This document shows positions 45,855-53,866 of a stretch of DNA of 64,000 nt, in pieces. Position 1 is the stretch's first letter. Each line of letters begins with the position of its first letter. The notes beneath the pieces were generated by a model that had not been told where the DNA came from, did not search any database, and was given only the letters and a program-made list of their open reading frames with translations. Where the stretch lies: the NCBI GenBank assembly GCA_965206025.1, contig CBDBIU010000004.1:2046001-2110000 (forward strand), written 5' to 3'. The translations under genes and the position numbers were made by a program. Origin of the DNA: G963668345 sp965206025. GTDB taxonomy: Bacteria > Acidobacteriota > Terriglobia > Bryobacterales > UBA6623.

Positions 45855-46330
45855 CGGCGAGACGGATGACATGAAGGCCTCCTTCCACAAGGACGCGACG
45901 ATCTTCGGTTATGTCGGCGCCGACCTGTTCGCCGGCCCCATCGAGCAGCTCTTCGCCTGGAATGACGAGAACGGTCCAGCGACGGGGATCCAAACACTCA
46001 TCGCCAGCATCGACCTCATTGACACGGTCGCCACCGTGCGACTTGAACTCGACAACTGGACCGGTCACCGGTTCACCGACTTGTTCAGGCTGCTAACCCG
46101 CATTTCTCACCACCTGACGGTCGAAGCACGCAATAGGCCCGCCATTACTGCGTTGCGCTTGCTCGCCGTGCTCAACGGACTGTTCAAGTACGCCTCCGCT
46201 CGCCGAGCGGCGCGCGCCTTGTACTGACGGGCCTCTCACGCACTTCGTCTCGCCACGTGGTGAGAAAAGCGGGCTAAAAGTCGACGGGGAGTGGAAGATC
46301 ATGAACAAGGTCTTCCATCTGCACCCCTGA
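45855..46330 (+). pseudogene. NTF2-like/lumazine-binding family gene, 5'-truncated and split by a MITE
   Basis: The frame reads DDMKASFHKDATIFGYVGAD, LFAGPIEQLFAWNDENGPAT and LELDNWTGHRFTDLFRLL. It is then cut by the 179-bp MITE at 46096. After the element the sequence KVDGEWKIMNKVFHLHP runs to TGA 46328-46330. Removing the element with its flanking duplication gives CTG CTA AAA GTC GAC, an uninterrupted frame. This matches the putative lumazine-binding (SnoaL-like) family, whose proteins end in a similar WKIxNKxFHxH. About 15 residues are missing at the N-terminus next to the 105-bp repeat. Confidence 0.85.
46096..46274 (-). mobile_element. Full copy (179 bp) of the GCCCGC-ended TA-target MITE, inserted in a gene
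   Basis: The ends are ACCCGCATTTCTCACCACCT and CCACGTGGTGAGAAAAGCGG(GC), bordered by TA at 46094-46095 and 46275-46276. The interior is the reverse complement of the copy at 29819. Because it interrupts an otherwise reconstructable coding sequence, it proves that this repeat family moves. TA or CTA is duplicated. Confidence 0.93.
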
Positions 46331-46769
46331 GGGACTGTCGATGAGCCTGCGGCGCACTCATAGGGATGAAAAACTGGCGGGTTTCGACGGAGCGGGTCAT
46401 AGGCCGGCGACTGGCCACACCCTCGCAACAAGCGAATCAGAGCCGCGACCGTCAGGGAGCGGTCCAGGAGGGAAGTGCTGCAACAACACCCACCCGGCAC
46501 CGAGCGCAAGCATCGACGACAAGCTGGCCGGCGCCCGCGTTTCATCGGCGGCATCACTGGACCGCTTGCTGACGCGCGCGGCTCGCTGCTGGAGATCCGG
46601 GTAGCAGGGTCCCACGGCAGCATCGAGCCGCGACCGTGAGGGAGTCTGCGTTTTCGACGGAGCAGCGAGCGAAGCGGCTCCCATATAGAGAGATAAAAAG
46701 GCGCCAGGAACCTTTTTGCGGGTCAGCCGTGTCAACGGGAAACCGCCCACTCCTTCCGGTCCCTCCCTA

Positions 46770-46923
46770 GAGCAGCCCGTGGTAGAAGTGAAGATCGCGA
46801 AAATCGGGTACAGCCAACCAATTCGCTTCAGGCTAAGTGCTTTATTTCATCAGTTATGGCGCGGGGCGAATTGGCGGCAGTCCCCATTTTTCGCTCCTGA
46901 ACGACTTTTGCCACGGGCTGCTC
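46770..46923 (-). mobile_element. 154-bp TIR element, second family, copy 2
   Basis: The ends are GAGCAGCCCGTGG and CCACGGGCTGCTC, a perfect 13-bp inverted repeat, with TA on both sides as part of CTAG. The arms contain AGGCTAAGTGCTTTATTTCA and CGAATTGGCGG, shared with 41654-41813 in inverse order. It lies just beyond the 3' end of pgl. The preceding stretch 46331-46769 shows GC-rich sequence with no supported gene. Confidence 0.75.
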
Positions 46924-46943
46924 TAGGTGAAACATAGGCTCGT

Positions 46944-47660
46944 TCACTTCATCCGGCTCGCCGCGGCCTGGTCTAGGAACCACTCAATGTCCTCGCGTTC
47001 GCGAGCCAATTTTTGAGCCGGCAAATCAGCCGCTCCCGCCAGAACGCGCCGAAGGGTTACCGCCTTGTCCGCTCCGGCGACGAGAAAGAAGATGTTTCGG
47101 GCGGCCAAGATCGGCTGGGGCAACAGCGTCACCCGATGGCTGTCGCGGGAGGCAGCATAAGCGGCCGCCGCGATGCCCGCTCGCTCATGGATGAGCGGAC
47201 TTCCGGGAAACAGACTCGCCGTATGGCCATCGGCGCCCATGCCGAGATGTACGACGTCGAAGCGGGGAAGCCCGCCTTCCTCAAGCTGGAAAAACTCTCC
47301 AATAGCCGCCTCATATCGACCGGCTGCCTCTTCCGGCCGCAGTTCGCCCTCGATCCTGTGGACTTGGCCGCCTTCTATGCCTGTCGGCTCGAGCAGCGAC
47401 TCGCGGACCATCCGATAGTTGCTGTCGGTGTGATCCGGGGGGACCGAGCGTTCGTCCACCCAGAAAATGTGAACCCGCCGCCAGTCGAATCGGCGGTCGG
47501 CTAGGTGTTCGAACATGAGCCGCGGCGTAGACCCGCCGGAGACTGCCAGGGTAGCCCGGCCCTGGTTCCCTAGCGCCTGGGCAAGCCGATCGATGGTAAA
47601 CCCGGCCGCTGCCGAGGCGGCCTGTTCCTTGCTTGGGGCGATGTGAAAACGGGGACTCAT
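46944..47660 (-). CDS. pgl: 6-phosphogluconolactonase
   Basis: Pgl (DevB) hydrolyses 6-phosphogluconolactone in the oxidative pentose-phosphate pathway. It has 238 residues. Family landmarks are ATLAVSGGSTPRLMFEHLAD, VHIFWVDERSVPPDHTDSNY, VVHLGMGADGHTASLFPGSP and RVTLLPQPILAARNIFFLVAG. Its ATG overlaps the stop of opcA by 4 bp, so zwf-opcA-pgl is one operon. Confidence 0.95.
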   Translation of the reverse strand: MSPRFHIAPSKEQAASAAAGFTIDRLAQALGNQGRATLAVSGGSTPRLMFEHLADRRFDWRRVHIFWVDERSVPPDHTDSNYRMVRESLLEPTGIEGGQVHRIEGELRPEEAAGRYEAAIGEFFQLEEGGLPRFDVVHLGMGADGHTASLFPGSPLIHERAGIAAAAYAASRDSHRVTLLPQPILAARNIFFLVAGADKAVTLRRVLAGAADLPAQKLAREREDIEWFLDQAAASRMK

Positions 47661-48745
47661 GCCACGCGCTCGGAGATGCGAGTGGCGGTGTCGAGAGCAG
47701 CGCGGAAGACCGTGTCGGGAGCAAAGATTTTCAGCTCCTCGTTCAGCAGGGCGACGTCGCTGCTGGGGGGGAACCAGACTCGGTTGCTGACGGCGGAGCC
47801 TGTTTCGGTCGAGAGTTCGAGATCGAGATAGTCGTCCGCTCGACGCAAGAGAATCTCAAACGGCGGCTCCCCCCCAGACTTGAGATCGACCGCCGCGAGC
47901 CGGCTTCCCAACCCGGGGCTTTCCGTCTGGTGGAGCCCCATGCGAACCTCCCGATCGCCGTGGCGCAATACGAGTGTCTCGCCGCCTTTCTCGGACCACG
48001 AGCCGCTGTCGAGGCTCCAACCCAGGCAGTTCGCCAGCCAGCCGGCCATCAGATACGCGGACGCCGGTATCCCCGCCTTCCCGTTCCCGTCGTAGACGAG
48101 CTCCACGGCGGCAAGCTCGGGCAAACGCTGCCGGCAGGCCTCGTTCTCGAAGACCTGGGCCACGGTTTCCCTCCACCGGGTCAAGCGCGCCCAGCTCAGG
48201 TCGGTCACGCCGCTCGCCGACCGGCTAAGATCGGAGAGCCACGACAGCGCGTCGCGGGAGCCGCGGAATTCGCGAACATCGACGATGAGCCGGGCCGCGA
48301 AAGCCGACAGTTGCTTGAATACCGGAAGACGGGCGACCCGCTCGCTGCGGCACCAGAGGACGACCGGCAGATCCGAAACAATCAAGGGCAGCAGGACCGA
48401 GGGCAGATCGGACGCGGTGCGCTCGGAAACCTGAATCTCGATCTGCTCGCTGCAGATCTGTTGCCGGCGGCCCATCGGCATCCAGCAATGGGTTTTGACG
48501 TCGGCCTCCAGCCGCTCGTCGCCGCCCGCGGCCACGCGGATCAGAATGGCCCGGCTGGGGTGACTCTGCATCAGCTCGGCCAAGGTCTCCGACAGGGCGG
48601 CCACGTCGTCCTCTTCGTTAACAAGAACCAGCAAGGTGAGAGAACAGGCTTTCATCAGCGCCTGCTCTTCCCCCGGTGAGTGGTCGGCCAAGGAAGCCCA
48701 CAGCTCATCGATTTGACGAATCAGGGTTCCGGGATCGATTGCCAT
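47657..48745 (-). CDS. opcA: Glucose-6-phosphate dehydrogenase assembly protein OpcA-like
   Basis: OpcA is an allosteric or assembly partner of Zwf. This 362-residue protein has the family layout: an N-terminal region with CSLTLLVLVNEEDDVAALSE, SDLPSVLLPLIVSDLPVVLW CRSERV in the middle, and GMxxxD-type segments later. It is flanked by zwf (27 bp upstream) and pgl (4-bp overlap), which supports the assignment. Cyanobacteria and actinobacteria have the best-known versions. Confidence 0.9.
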   Translation of the reverse strand: MAIDPGTLIRQIDELWASLADHSPGEEQALMKACSLTLLVLVNEEDDVAALSETLAELMQSHPSRAILIRVAAGGDERLEADVKTHCWMPMGRRQQICSEQIEIQVSERTASDLPSVLLPLIVSDLPVVLWCRSERVARLPVFKQLSAFAARLIVDVREFRGSRDALSWLSDLSRSASGVTDLSWARLTRWRETVAQVFENEACRQRLPELAAVELVYDGNGKAGIPASAYLMAGWLANCLGWSLDSGSWSEKGGETLVLRHGDREVRMGLHQTESPGLGSRLAAVDLKSGGEPPFEILLRRADDYLDLELSTETGSAVSNRVWFPPSSDVALLNEELKIFAPDTVFRAALDTATRISERVA

Positions 48746-48772
48746 CGGTGACCTAAACGAATCCGAGGGGAT

Positions 48773-50335
48773 TCAGGGGGTCCGCCAACTATGGCGGTTT
48801 TCGTTGAGCATTTGGTCGGAGGGCCTTGGCCCCCAGCTTCCCGCCGCGTAGTTGGGAAAGTCGTGCTTTCGGTTCTTCCAAACTTCCACGATCGGCTCCA
48901 CGGCCGCCCAGGAAGCTTCCACCATGTCTTGCCGCGAGTAGAGCGTCCCGTCGCCGGCTATGGCGTCCAGCAGCAGAGTTTCGTAAGCGGAGGGCTCGCG
49001 CACTCCGAAGCTGCTCCCGTAGTGGAAGTCCATCGAGACGCCCCGCAGTTGCATGCCCTCTCCGGGCTTTTTGGCATCGAAACGAAGCGAAATGCCGCCG
49101 GAGGGCTGGATGCGAAGAATCAGAAGGTTCGGGGTCTCGACCGGACTCTGCTCGGGGAACAGAACGTGGGGCGCGGAGGCAAATTCGATCGAGATTTCCG
49201 TTACGCGCTTGGCGAGCCGTTTGCCCGAGCGTACGTAAAAAGGGACGCCCGCCCAGCGCCAATTATCGACGAAGAAGGTCACCGCGGCATACGTATCGGT
49301 CTGGGACTCGGCATCCACGCCCCGCTCTTCGCGATAGCCGGCGAGATCGTTTCCTCCTACCCGCCCCGGGCCGTACTGGCCGGCGACCGCATAACGGCTC
49401 ACGTCATCGGGCGACATGGGCCGAATCGACTCGAGGACCTTGCCTTTTTCGTTGCGCACGGCTTCGGCCTCGAAGCGCGCCGGCGGTTCCATGGCCATGG
49501 TTGCCAGCACCTGAAGAAGATGGTTCTGCACCATGTCCCGGAGCGCGCCTGACTCTTCGTAGTAGCCGCCCCGATCCTCCACGCCGATCGATTCGGCCGC
49601 CGTGATCTGAACCTGGCGGACGTAACGGCGATTCCACAACGGCTCGAAGATACCGTTCGCAAACCGGAAGGCCAAGATATTCTGCACCGTCTCCTTGCCC
49701 AGATAGTGGTCGATCCGGTAGATCTCGCTTTCCTCGAAAACGCCTTGGATCTGGCGGCTCAACTCGCGGGCGCTCGCTAGATCGTGGCCGAACGGCTTTT
49801 CGACGACCACCCGGCGCCAGCCGCCGTTTTCAGACCGTGCCAAGCCCGCCGCCTCCAACTGCTGGACAATGGGTCCGTATAGGCTGGGCTGCGTCGAGAG
49901 ATAAAAAAGAACGTTGTCGCCGGTGCGCCGCTCGCTGGAGATGGCTTCGAGCCGCTCCTTCAGCGAGCTGTAGTAGGCAGGGTCCTTGACGTCTCCGGGA
50001 ACGTAATACAGTCCCCGCTCGAAACTCCGCCAAACTTCCTCGTCGTATTGATCTTGCTCGCTGAAGTCCTTTACCGACTGTTTCATGCGGGCGCGAAAGT
50101 CCTCGTCGCTCAGCGGGGTGCGGGAATTGCCGGCCACCGCGAACCCGGCGGACAGACGGCGGTCGTGGGCAAGGCTATAGAGCGCGGGAAGCAGCTTGCG
50201 CTTGGCCAAGTCCCCGTTGGCCCCGAATATGACGATCGTGCATTCGGGTATGCGGCGCTCGAAGCGCAGGGAATCGATGAACGGGTTGGGGTCGACCATG
50301 GCTTCCGCAGCGGCCATCGGAAGGATTATCGTCAA
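48773..50335 (-). CDS. zwf: Glucose-6-phosphate 1-dehydrogenase
   Basis: Zwf oxidises glucose-6-phosphate with NADP+, the entry to the oxidative pentose-phosphate pathway. The NADP motif is IFGANGDLAKRKLLPALYSL. The substrate motif is RIDHYLGKETVQNILAFRFA. Other landmarks are VVVEKPFGHDLASARELSRQ and VPFYVRSGKRLAKRVTEISI. It has about 508-520 residues depending on the start: TTG 50335, ATG 50317 or ATG 50299 (the last has CGGAAG upstream). It is first in the zwf-opcA-pgl operon. Confidence 0.95.
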   Translation of the reverse strand: MTIILPMAAAEAMVDPNPFIDSLRFERRIPECTIVIFGANGDLAKRKLLPALYSLAHDRRLSAGFAVAGNSRTPLSDEDFRARMKQSVKDFSEQDQYDEEVWRSFERGLYYVPGDVKDPAYYSSLKERLEAISSERRTGDNVLFYLSTQPSLYGPIVQQLEAAGLARSENGGWRRVVVEKPFGHDLASARELSRQIQGVFEESEIYRIDHYLGKETVQNILAFRFANGIFEPLWNRRYVRQVQITAAESIGVEDRGGYYEESGALRDMVQNHLLQVLATMAMEPPARFEAEAVRNEKGKVLESIRPMSPDDVSRYAVAGQYGPGRVGGNDLAGYREERGVDAESQTDTYAAVTFFVDNWRWAGVPFYVRSGKRLAKRVTEISIEFASAPHVLFPEQSPVETPNLLILRIQPSGGISLRFDAKKPGEGMQLRGVSMDFHYGSSFGVREPSAYETLLLDAIAGDGTLYSRQDMVEASWAAVEPIVEVWKNRKHDFPNYAAGSWGPRPSDQMLNENRHSWRTP

Positions 50336-50376
50336 TTACGGGAGAAAAAGCCAGGTTACCACAGAGTTGTCCAATG

Positions 50377-50475
50377 CAAGATGATCCTGAACGGGGGGAG
50401 TGTTTCCAACACAAGATGATCCTGAAACGACGGCAGCCGGGAGAGGGCACACTGCGGGTGAATGCGAATCACCAT
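50377..50475 (+). repeat. About 100-bp dispersed repeat, copy 1
   Basis: GATGATCCTGAAC ... GGAGTGTTTCCAACACAAG ... GATGATCCTGAAACGACG, then GCGGGTGAATGCGAATC. A second, diverged copy lies at 61673-61772 with the same order (AGCGTTTCCAACAAAACG, TCTTGAAACGACATGG, GCGGGTGAATGCGAGTC). Both lie directly upstream of a minus-strand gene start (zwf here, the nitrilase there). The nature of the repeat is unknown. Confidence 0.6.
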
Positions 50476-50600
50476 GCAGCATGCACAACGTCCCACGCTG
50501 GACAGAACCATCGCTTGGCCTTCTACGATAAAGAGTTCCTTGAGCAACTGGGCTGGCCGGGTGACCATAACGACACAGTCGCAAATGAGTTAGAACAATT

Positions 50601-51056
50601 GGCTCTTCCGGGTTTTTAGTGGGTGGCCAACGGGTAGCCGGCTCCTCCATCCTGCCGACCCGACGTCGCCCGCAGTCACATCGGAGCCCAAAAGGCGGCC
50701 AAGAAATCCCCAAATACCCTACACGCCAGTCCGGTCGTGGGCAACTCGTAAAGGGAATAAGACACTGATAAACAGGGAGTTATCTCTTTGAGTGTGGCCA
50801 CTGGATGACAGTTGTGGATCCGCATTTCACAGCCTTCGGGAGACTGTACGACTACCTGCCAGCAGCCTTGCTCTACTCGTAACCCTTTGTTTATCAGTAA
50901 TTCTTTTTGGCCAACGCAGTCGCCGCCCGGCCTTGGGGGCCGTAGAGTTGTCACGAAGCCCTTGAATGGCACCGAAGCAGGCTCCGGGAGGTCGGCCTCA
51001 CAGTGGCGAGGGATCCGTCACTCACCGCCGCCAGCCACTAAAATCCCAGAAGAGCC
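50601..51056 (+). mobile_element. 456-bp ISL3-type MITE, copy 2
   Basis: It has the same length and ends as copy 1, flanked by the 8-bp duplication GAACAATT (50593-50600 and 51057-51064). By eye the sequence is the same as copy 1. The 98-codon minus-strand ORF is at 50676-50972. With copy 3 in opposite orientation 291 bp away, it forms a potential composite unit. Confidence 0.95.
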
Positions 51057-51189
51057 GAACAATTACGAGAGGACGAGAGGCTTGACGGGAACGAATGAAA
51101 CCGTTGAGCTGGGAAAAGTGCAGATAAGCCGTGGAATTTGCGTTCCGAGGCCCGTTGTTAGCCACACGACTAAGTTAAAGGAGACTGCT

Positions 51190-51980
51190 ATAACCCATCT
51201 AATTTTCTTTCTTCTGGCGCAAGGAGTATTACTCGCGACGGGAGTGAGCGCTCCCGAAGAGCGAGCTTTGGCCACCGGTAGCCTACCTGCGGCCCAACAC
51301 ATCGCAATTCAAAGCGAATTAGACTTCAGCTTGGACAAACTTAAAATGGCTCTTCTGGGATTTTAGTGGCTGGCGGCGGTGAGTGACGGATCCCTCGCCA
51401 CTGTGAGGCCGACCTCCCGGAGCCTGCTTCGGTGCCATTCAAGGGCTTCGTGACAACTCTACGGCCCCCAAGGCCGGGCGGCGACTGCGTTGGCCAAAAA
51501 GAATTACTGATAAACAAAGGGTTACGAGTAGAGCAAGGCTGCTGGCAGGTAGTCGTACAGTCTCCCGAAGGCTGTGAAATGCGGATCCACAACTGTCATC
51601 CAGTGGCCACACTCAAAGAGATAACTCCCTGTTTATCAGTATCTTATTCCCTTTACGAGTTGCCCACGACCGGACTGGCGTGTAGGGTATTTGGGGATTT
51701 CTTGGCCGCCTTTTGGGCTCCGATGTGACTGCGGGCGACGTCGGGTCGGCAGGATGGAGGAGCCGGCTACCCGTTGGCCACCCACTAAAAACCCGGAAGA
51801 GCCCTTAAAATGCCTGTTCCTGTTCAACCCCCAAAAGGATGTTGTGTCCTGAAGCAGGGCAACAGAAGCCGATGGAAATACATCTACACTAGTAGAACGG
51901 ATTGCGCAGATACCGCAAGGGAGCTTGGGGTTCCTTATTCGTTTCACGAAGCCAAGGCTTGCAGGGACGTGTCGAAGTGA
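51190..51980 (+). pseudogene. Small Cys-containing exported protein gene interrupted by MITE copy 3
   Basis: A Shine-Dalgarno AAAGGAG (51177-51183) stands six bases before ATA (51190), which may be a decayed ATG. The reading continues THLIFFLLAQGVLLATGVSA (a signal peptide), then PEERALATGSLPAAQHIAIQ and ELDFSLDKLK before the 456-bp MITE. Removing the MITE and one CTTAAAAT copy joins AAA CTT AAA ATG CCT in frame. The reading goes on as VPVQPPKGCCVLKQGNRSRW KYIYTSRTDCADTARELGVP to TGA 51978-51980. The restored product would be about 108 residues with four Cys in its last part. I do not recognise the family. Confidence 0.7.
51348..51803 (-). mobile_element. 456-bp ISL3-type MITE, copy 3 (inverted)
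   Basis: The same element in reverse, flanked by CTTAAAAT (51340-51347 and 51804-51811). The only difference from copies 1 and 2 that I noticed is at 51641 (A instead of G in this orientation). That is the third base of a Val codon in the 98-codon ORF (51432-51728) and therefore silent. It interrupts a small exported-protein gene. Confidence 0.95.
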
Positions 51981-52077
51981 GGGCCGAATAACAAGGGTGT
52001 TGTACCGCCTGGCTACTCGATCGCCGGGCGTTCGCCTTCGAACCGCGTTTTAGCTGTCCACTTCGGAGGGGGCTGAT

Positions 52078-53766
52078 TCACCGCACGGTACGGCCCCGCC
52101 ATCCCGGCCCGCGGACAAACCGGCCCGGCTTCGCCCCCGTGTGGTCGCCGTTCTTGATCACTTGCACGCCGTTGACGAAAACATGCAGAACCCCGGTGGC
52201 ATACTGGTGCGGCTCCTCGAAAGTTGCGTGGTCTTGAATCGTTTTCGGATCGAAAACGACGATGTCGGCGAAGTAGCCTTGCTGGAGCATCCCGCGCCGG
52301 TCGAGCTTTAGGTTTTGGGCGGGCAGCGACGTCAGCTTGCGAATCGCTTCCTCTAACGGAATGACCTTCTCATCCCGAACGTATTTTCCCAGCAGCCGCG
52401 CGAAGCTGCCGTAGGCCCGCGGGTGGACGCTGCTGTTCAGGAATACGCCTTCGGCGGCCGGCGCCGGCGAGTCGGAGCAGAAACTGACCCACGGCAGGGC
52501 GATCTTTTTCTTGACGTTTTCCTCCGACATCATGGAATAGACCGTGTCGATGCGGAACTCGTCTTCGACGATCAGGTCCATGGCGGTTTCCGCCGGCGAT
52601 TTCCCCCGCGTCTCGGCGACCTCGGCCAGCGTCTTTCCGGTGAAACGCTTCAGCTCGTCGCTCTTGAAACCCACCAGCAACATGTTGTCCGGGGAGCCCA
52701 CAATCAGGTACATGTTTTCCCATTCGTCGCTCGGCTCGACCATCTCACGGGCGATTCGCCGGCGTGTGGCGGGGTCCTTCATCCGCTGCAGGGAAGCCTC
52801 GAATCCTCCCTCCTGCACCCATGGCGGGATGATCGCGTTCAGCCCCGTCGAACCGGCCGTGTAGGTGTACATGTCCGCGGTGATGGCCAGACCTTCTTCC
52901 CGAGCGCGTTCGATCTTCTCAATCGCCTGATCGAGTTTCGGCCAGTTCTCTTCGCCAATCGCTTTTAGGTGATAGACTTCGGCGCGAATTTCGGCCTCCC
53001 GGGCGATCGTGATCAGCTCGTCCAGAGCTTCGAGGAGCTGCGCGCCTTCACTGCGCATGTGGGAGACGTAGATGCCGTCGTATTCGGCCGCCGCCTTGGC
53101 CAGCTCTATCAACTCGTCCGTTTCCGCAAAAACGCCCGGCGGATAGATCAGCGACGACGCCACGCCCAGGGCGCCCTCCTCCATCGCATCGCGCACCAAT
53201 GCGCGCATTTGCTCCAACTCCTCGGCTGTCGGCTCGCGATTCTCGTGGCCGATGACGTAGATGCGGGGACTCGCAGCTCCGATAAATGAAGCCACATTGG
53301 GCGAAACACCGCGCTTCTCGAGATAGGCGAGATACTCGCCCAGGGTCGTCCACTCCACGTCGTATCGGATGTCGGCCTGCGCCGCGACCATCTCCTTCTT
53401 CATGGCCTCGTTGAGCGGGCCCATCGAGCGGCCTTCGCCCAGCACTTCCAGAGTCACGCCTTGGCGAACGTCACTTTGCGCGCGGCCGTCGGCGATGAGG
53501 GTTTCGTTCGCCCAGCACATCATGTTGATGAAGCCGGGGGCGACGGCGAGTCCCCCGACATCGATCTCCGCTTTGCCGCGCACCTCGCCCAGATCTCCCA
53601 CGGCGACGATTCTGTCGTCCCGGATCGCCAAATCAGCCACGACCGGTGAGGAGCCGCTGCCGTCGTAGATGGTTCCGTTGCGCAGGATCAAGTCGTAATC
53701 GGCCTCCGGGGCGCAGGCGAAGATCAGTGCCAGGCCGATCGGCAAAAGTATGCTCGCTTTCCGCAT
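52078..53766 (-). CDS. N-acyl-D-amino-acid deacylase-like amidohydrolase, lipoprotein, atypical metal site
   Basis: About 562 residues from ATG 53766, with a lipoprotein signal MRKASILLPIGLALIFAC. The amidohydrolase body matches D-aminoacylase-type enzymes: VAPGFINMMCW, YVSHMRSEG, AEVYHLKAIG and VSFCSDSPAPA carry the usual His, His and Asp positions. The HxH after the first strand is replaced by Met83-Cys84-Trp85. The region that holds the bridging Cys in D-aminoacylases reads VLGEGRSMG, with no Cys. So the metal centre must differ or be mononuclear. It may hydrolyse N-acyl or other amides in the periplasm. It lies 64 bp downstream of glcD's stop on the same strand. Confidence 0.82.
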   Translation of the reverse strand: MRKASILLPIGLALIFACAPEADYDLILRNGTIYDGSGSSPVVADLAIRDDRIVAVGDLGEVRGKAEIDVGGLAVAPGFINMMCWANETLIADGRAQSDVRQGVTLEVLGEGRSMGPLNEAMKKEMVAAQADIRYDVEWTTLGEYLAYLEKRGVSPNVASFIGAASPRIYVIGHENREPTAEELEQMRALVRDAMEEGALGVASSLIYPPGVFAETDELIELAKAAAEYDGIYVSHMRSEGAQLLEALDELITIAREAEIRAEVYHLKAIGEENWPKLDQAIEKIERAREEGLAITADMYTYTAGSTGLNAIIPPWVQEGGFEASLQRMKDPATRRRIAREMVEPSDEWENMYLIVGSPDNMLLVGFKSDELKRFTGKTLAEVAETRGKSPAETAMDLIVEDEFRIDTVYSMMSEENVKKKIALPWVSFCSDSPAPAAEGVFLNSSVHPRAYGSFARLLGKYVRDEKVIPLEEAIRKLTSLPAQNLKLDRRGMLQQGYFADIVVFDPKTIQDHATFEEPHQYATGVLHVFVNGVQVIKNGDHTGAKPGRFVRGPGWRGRTVR

Positions 53767-53866
53767 GGGGCGTCGGTCGCGGTTCTCACCGACCCAGGTC
53801 AAACCGAGCCGGCAGGTGCAAGTCCGTGGTATGGGCCCTTAACCGTACCCCTTCGGGTACCCTTTC

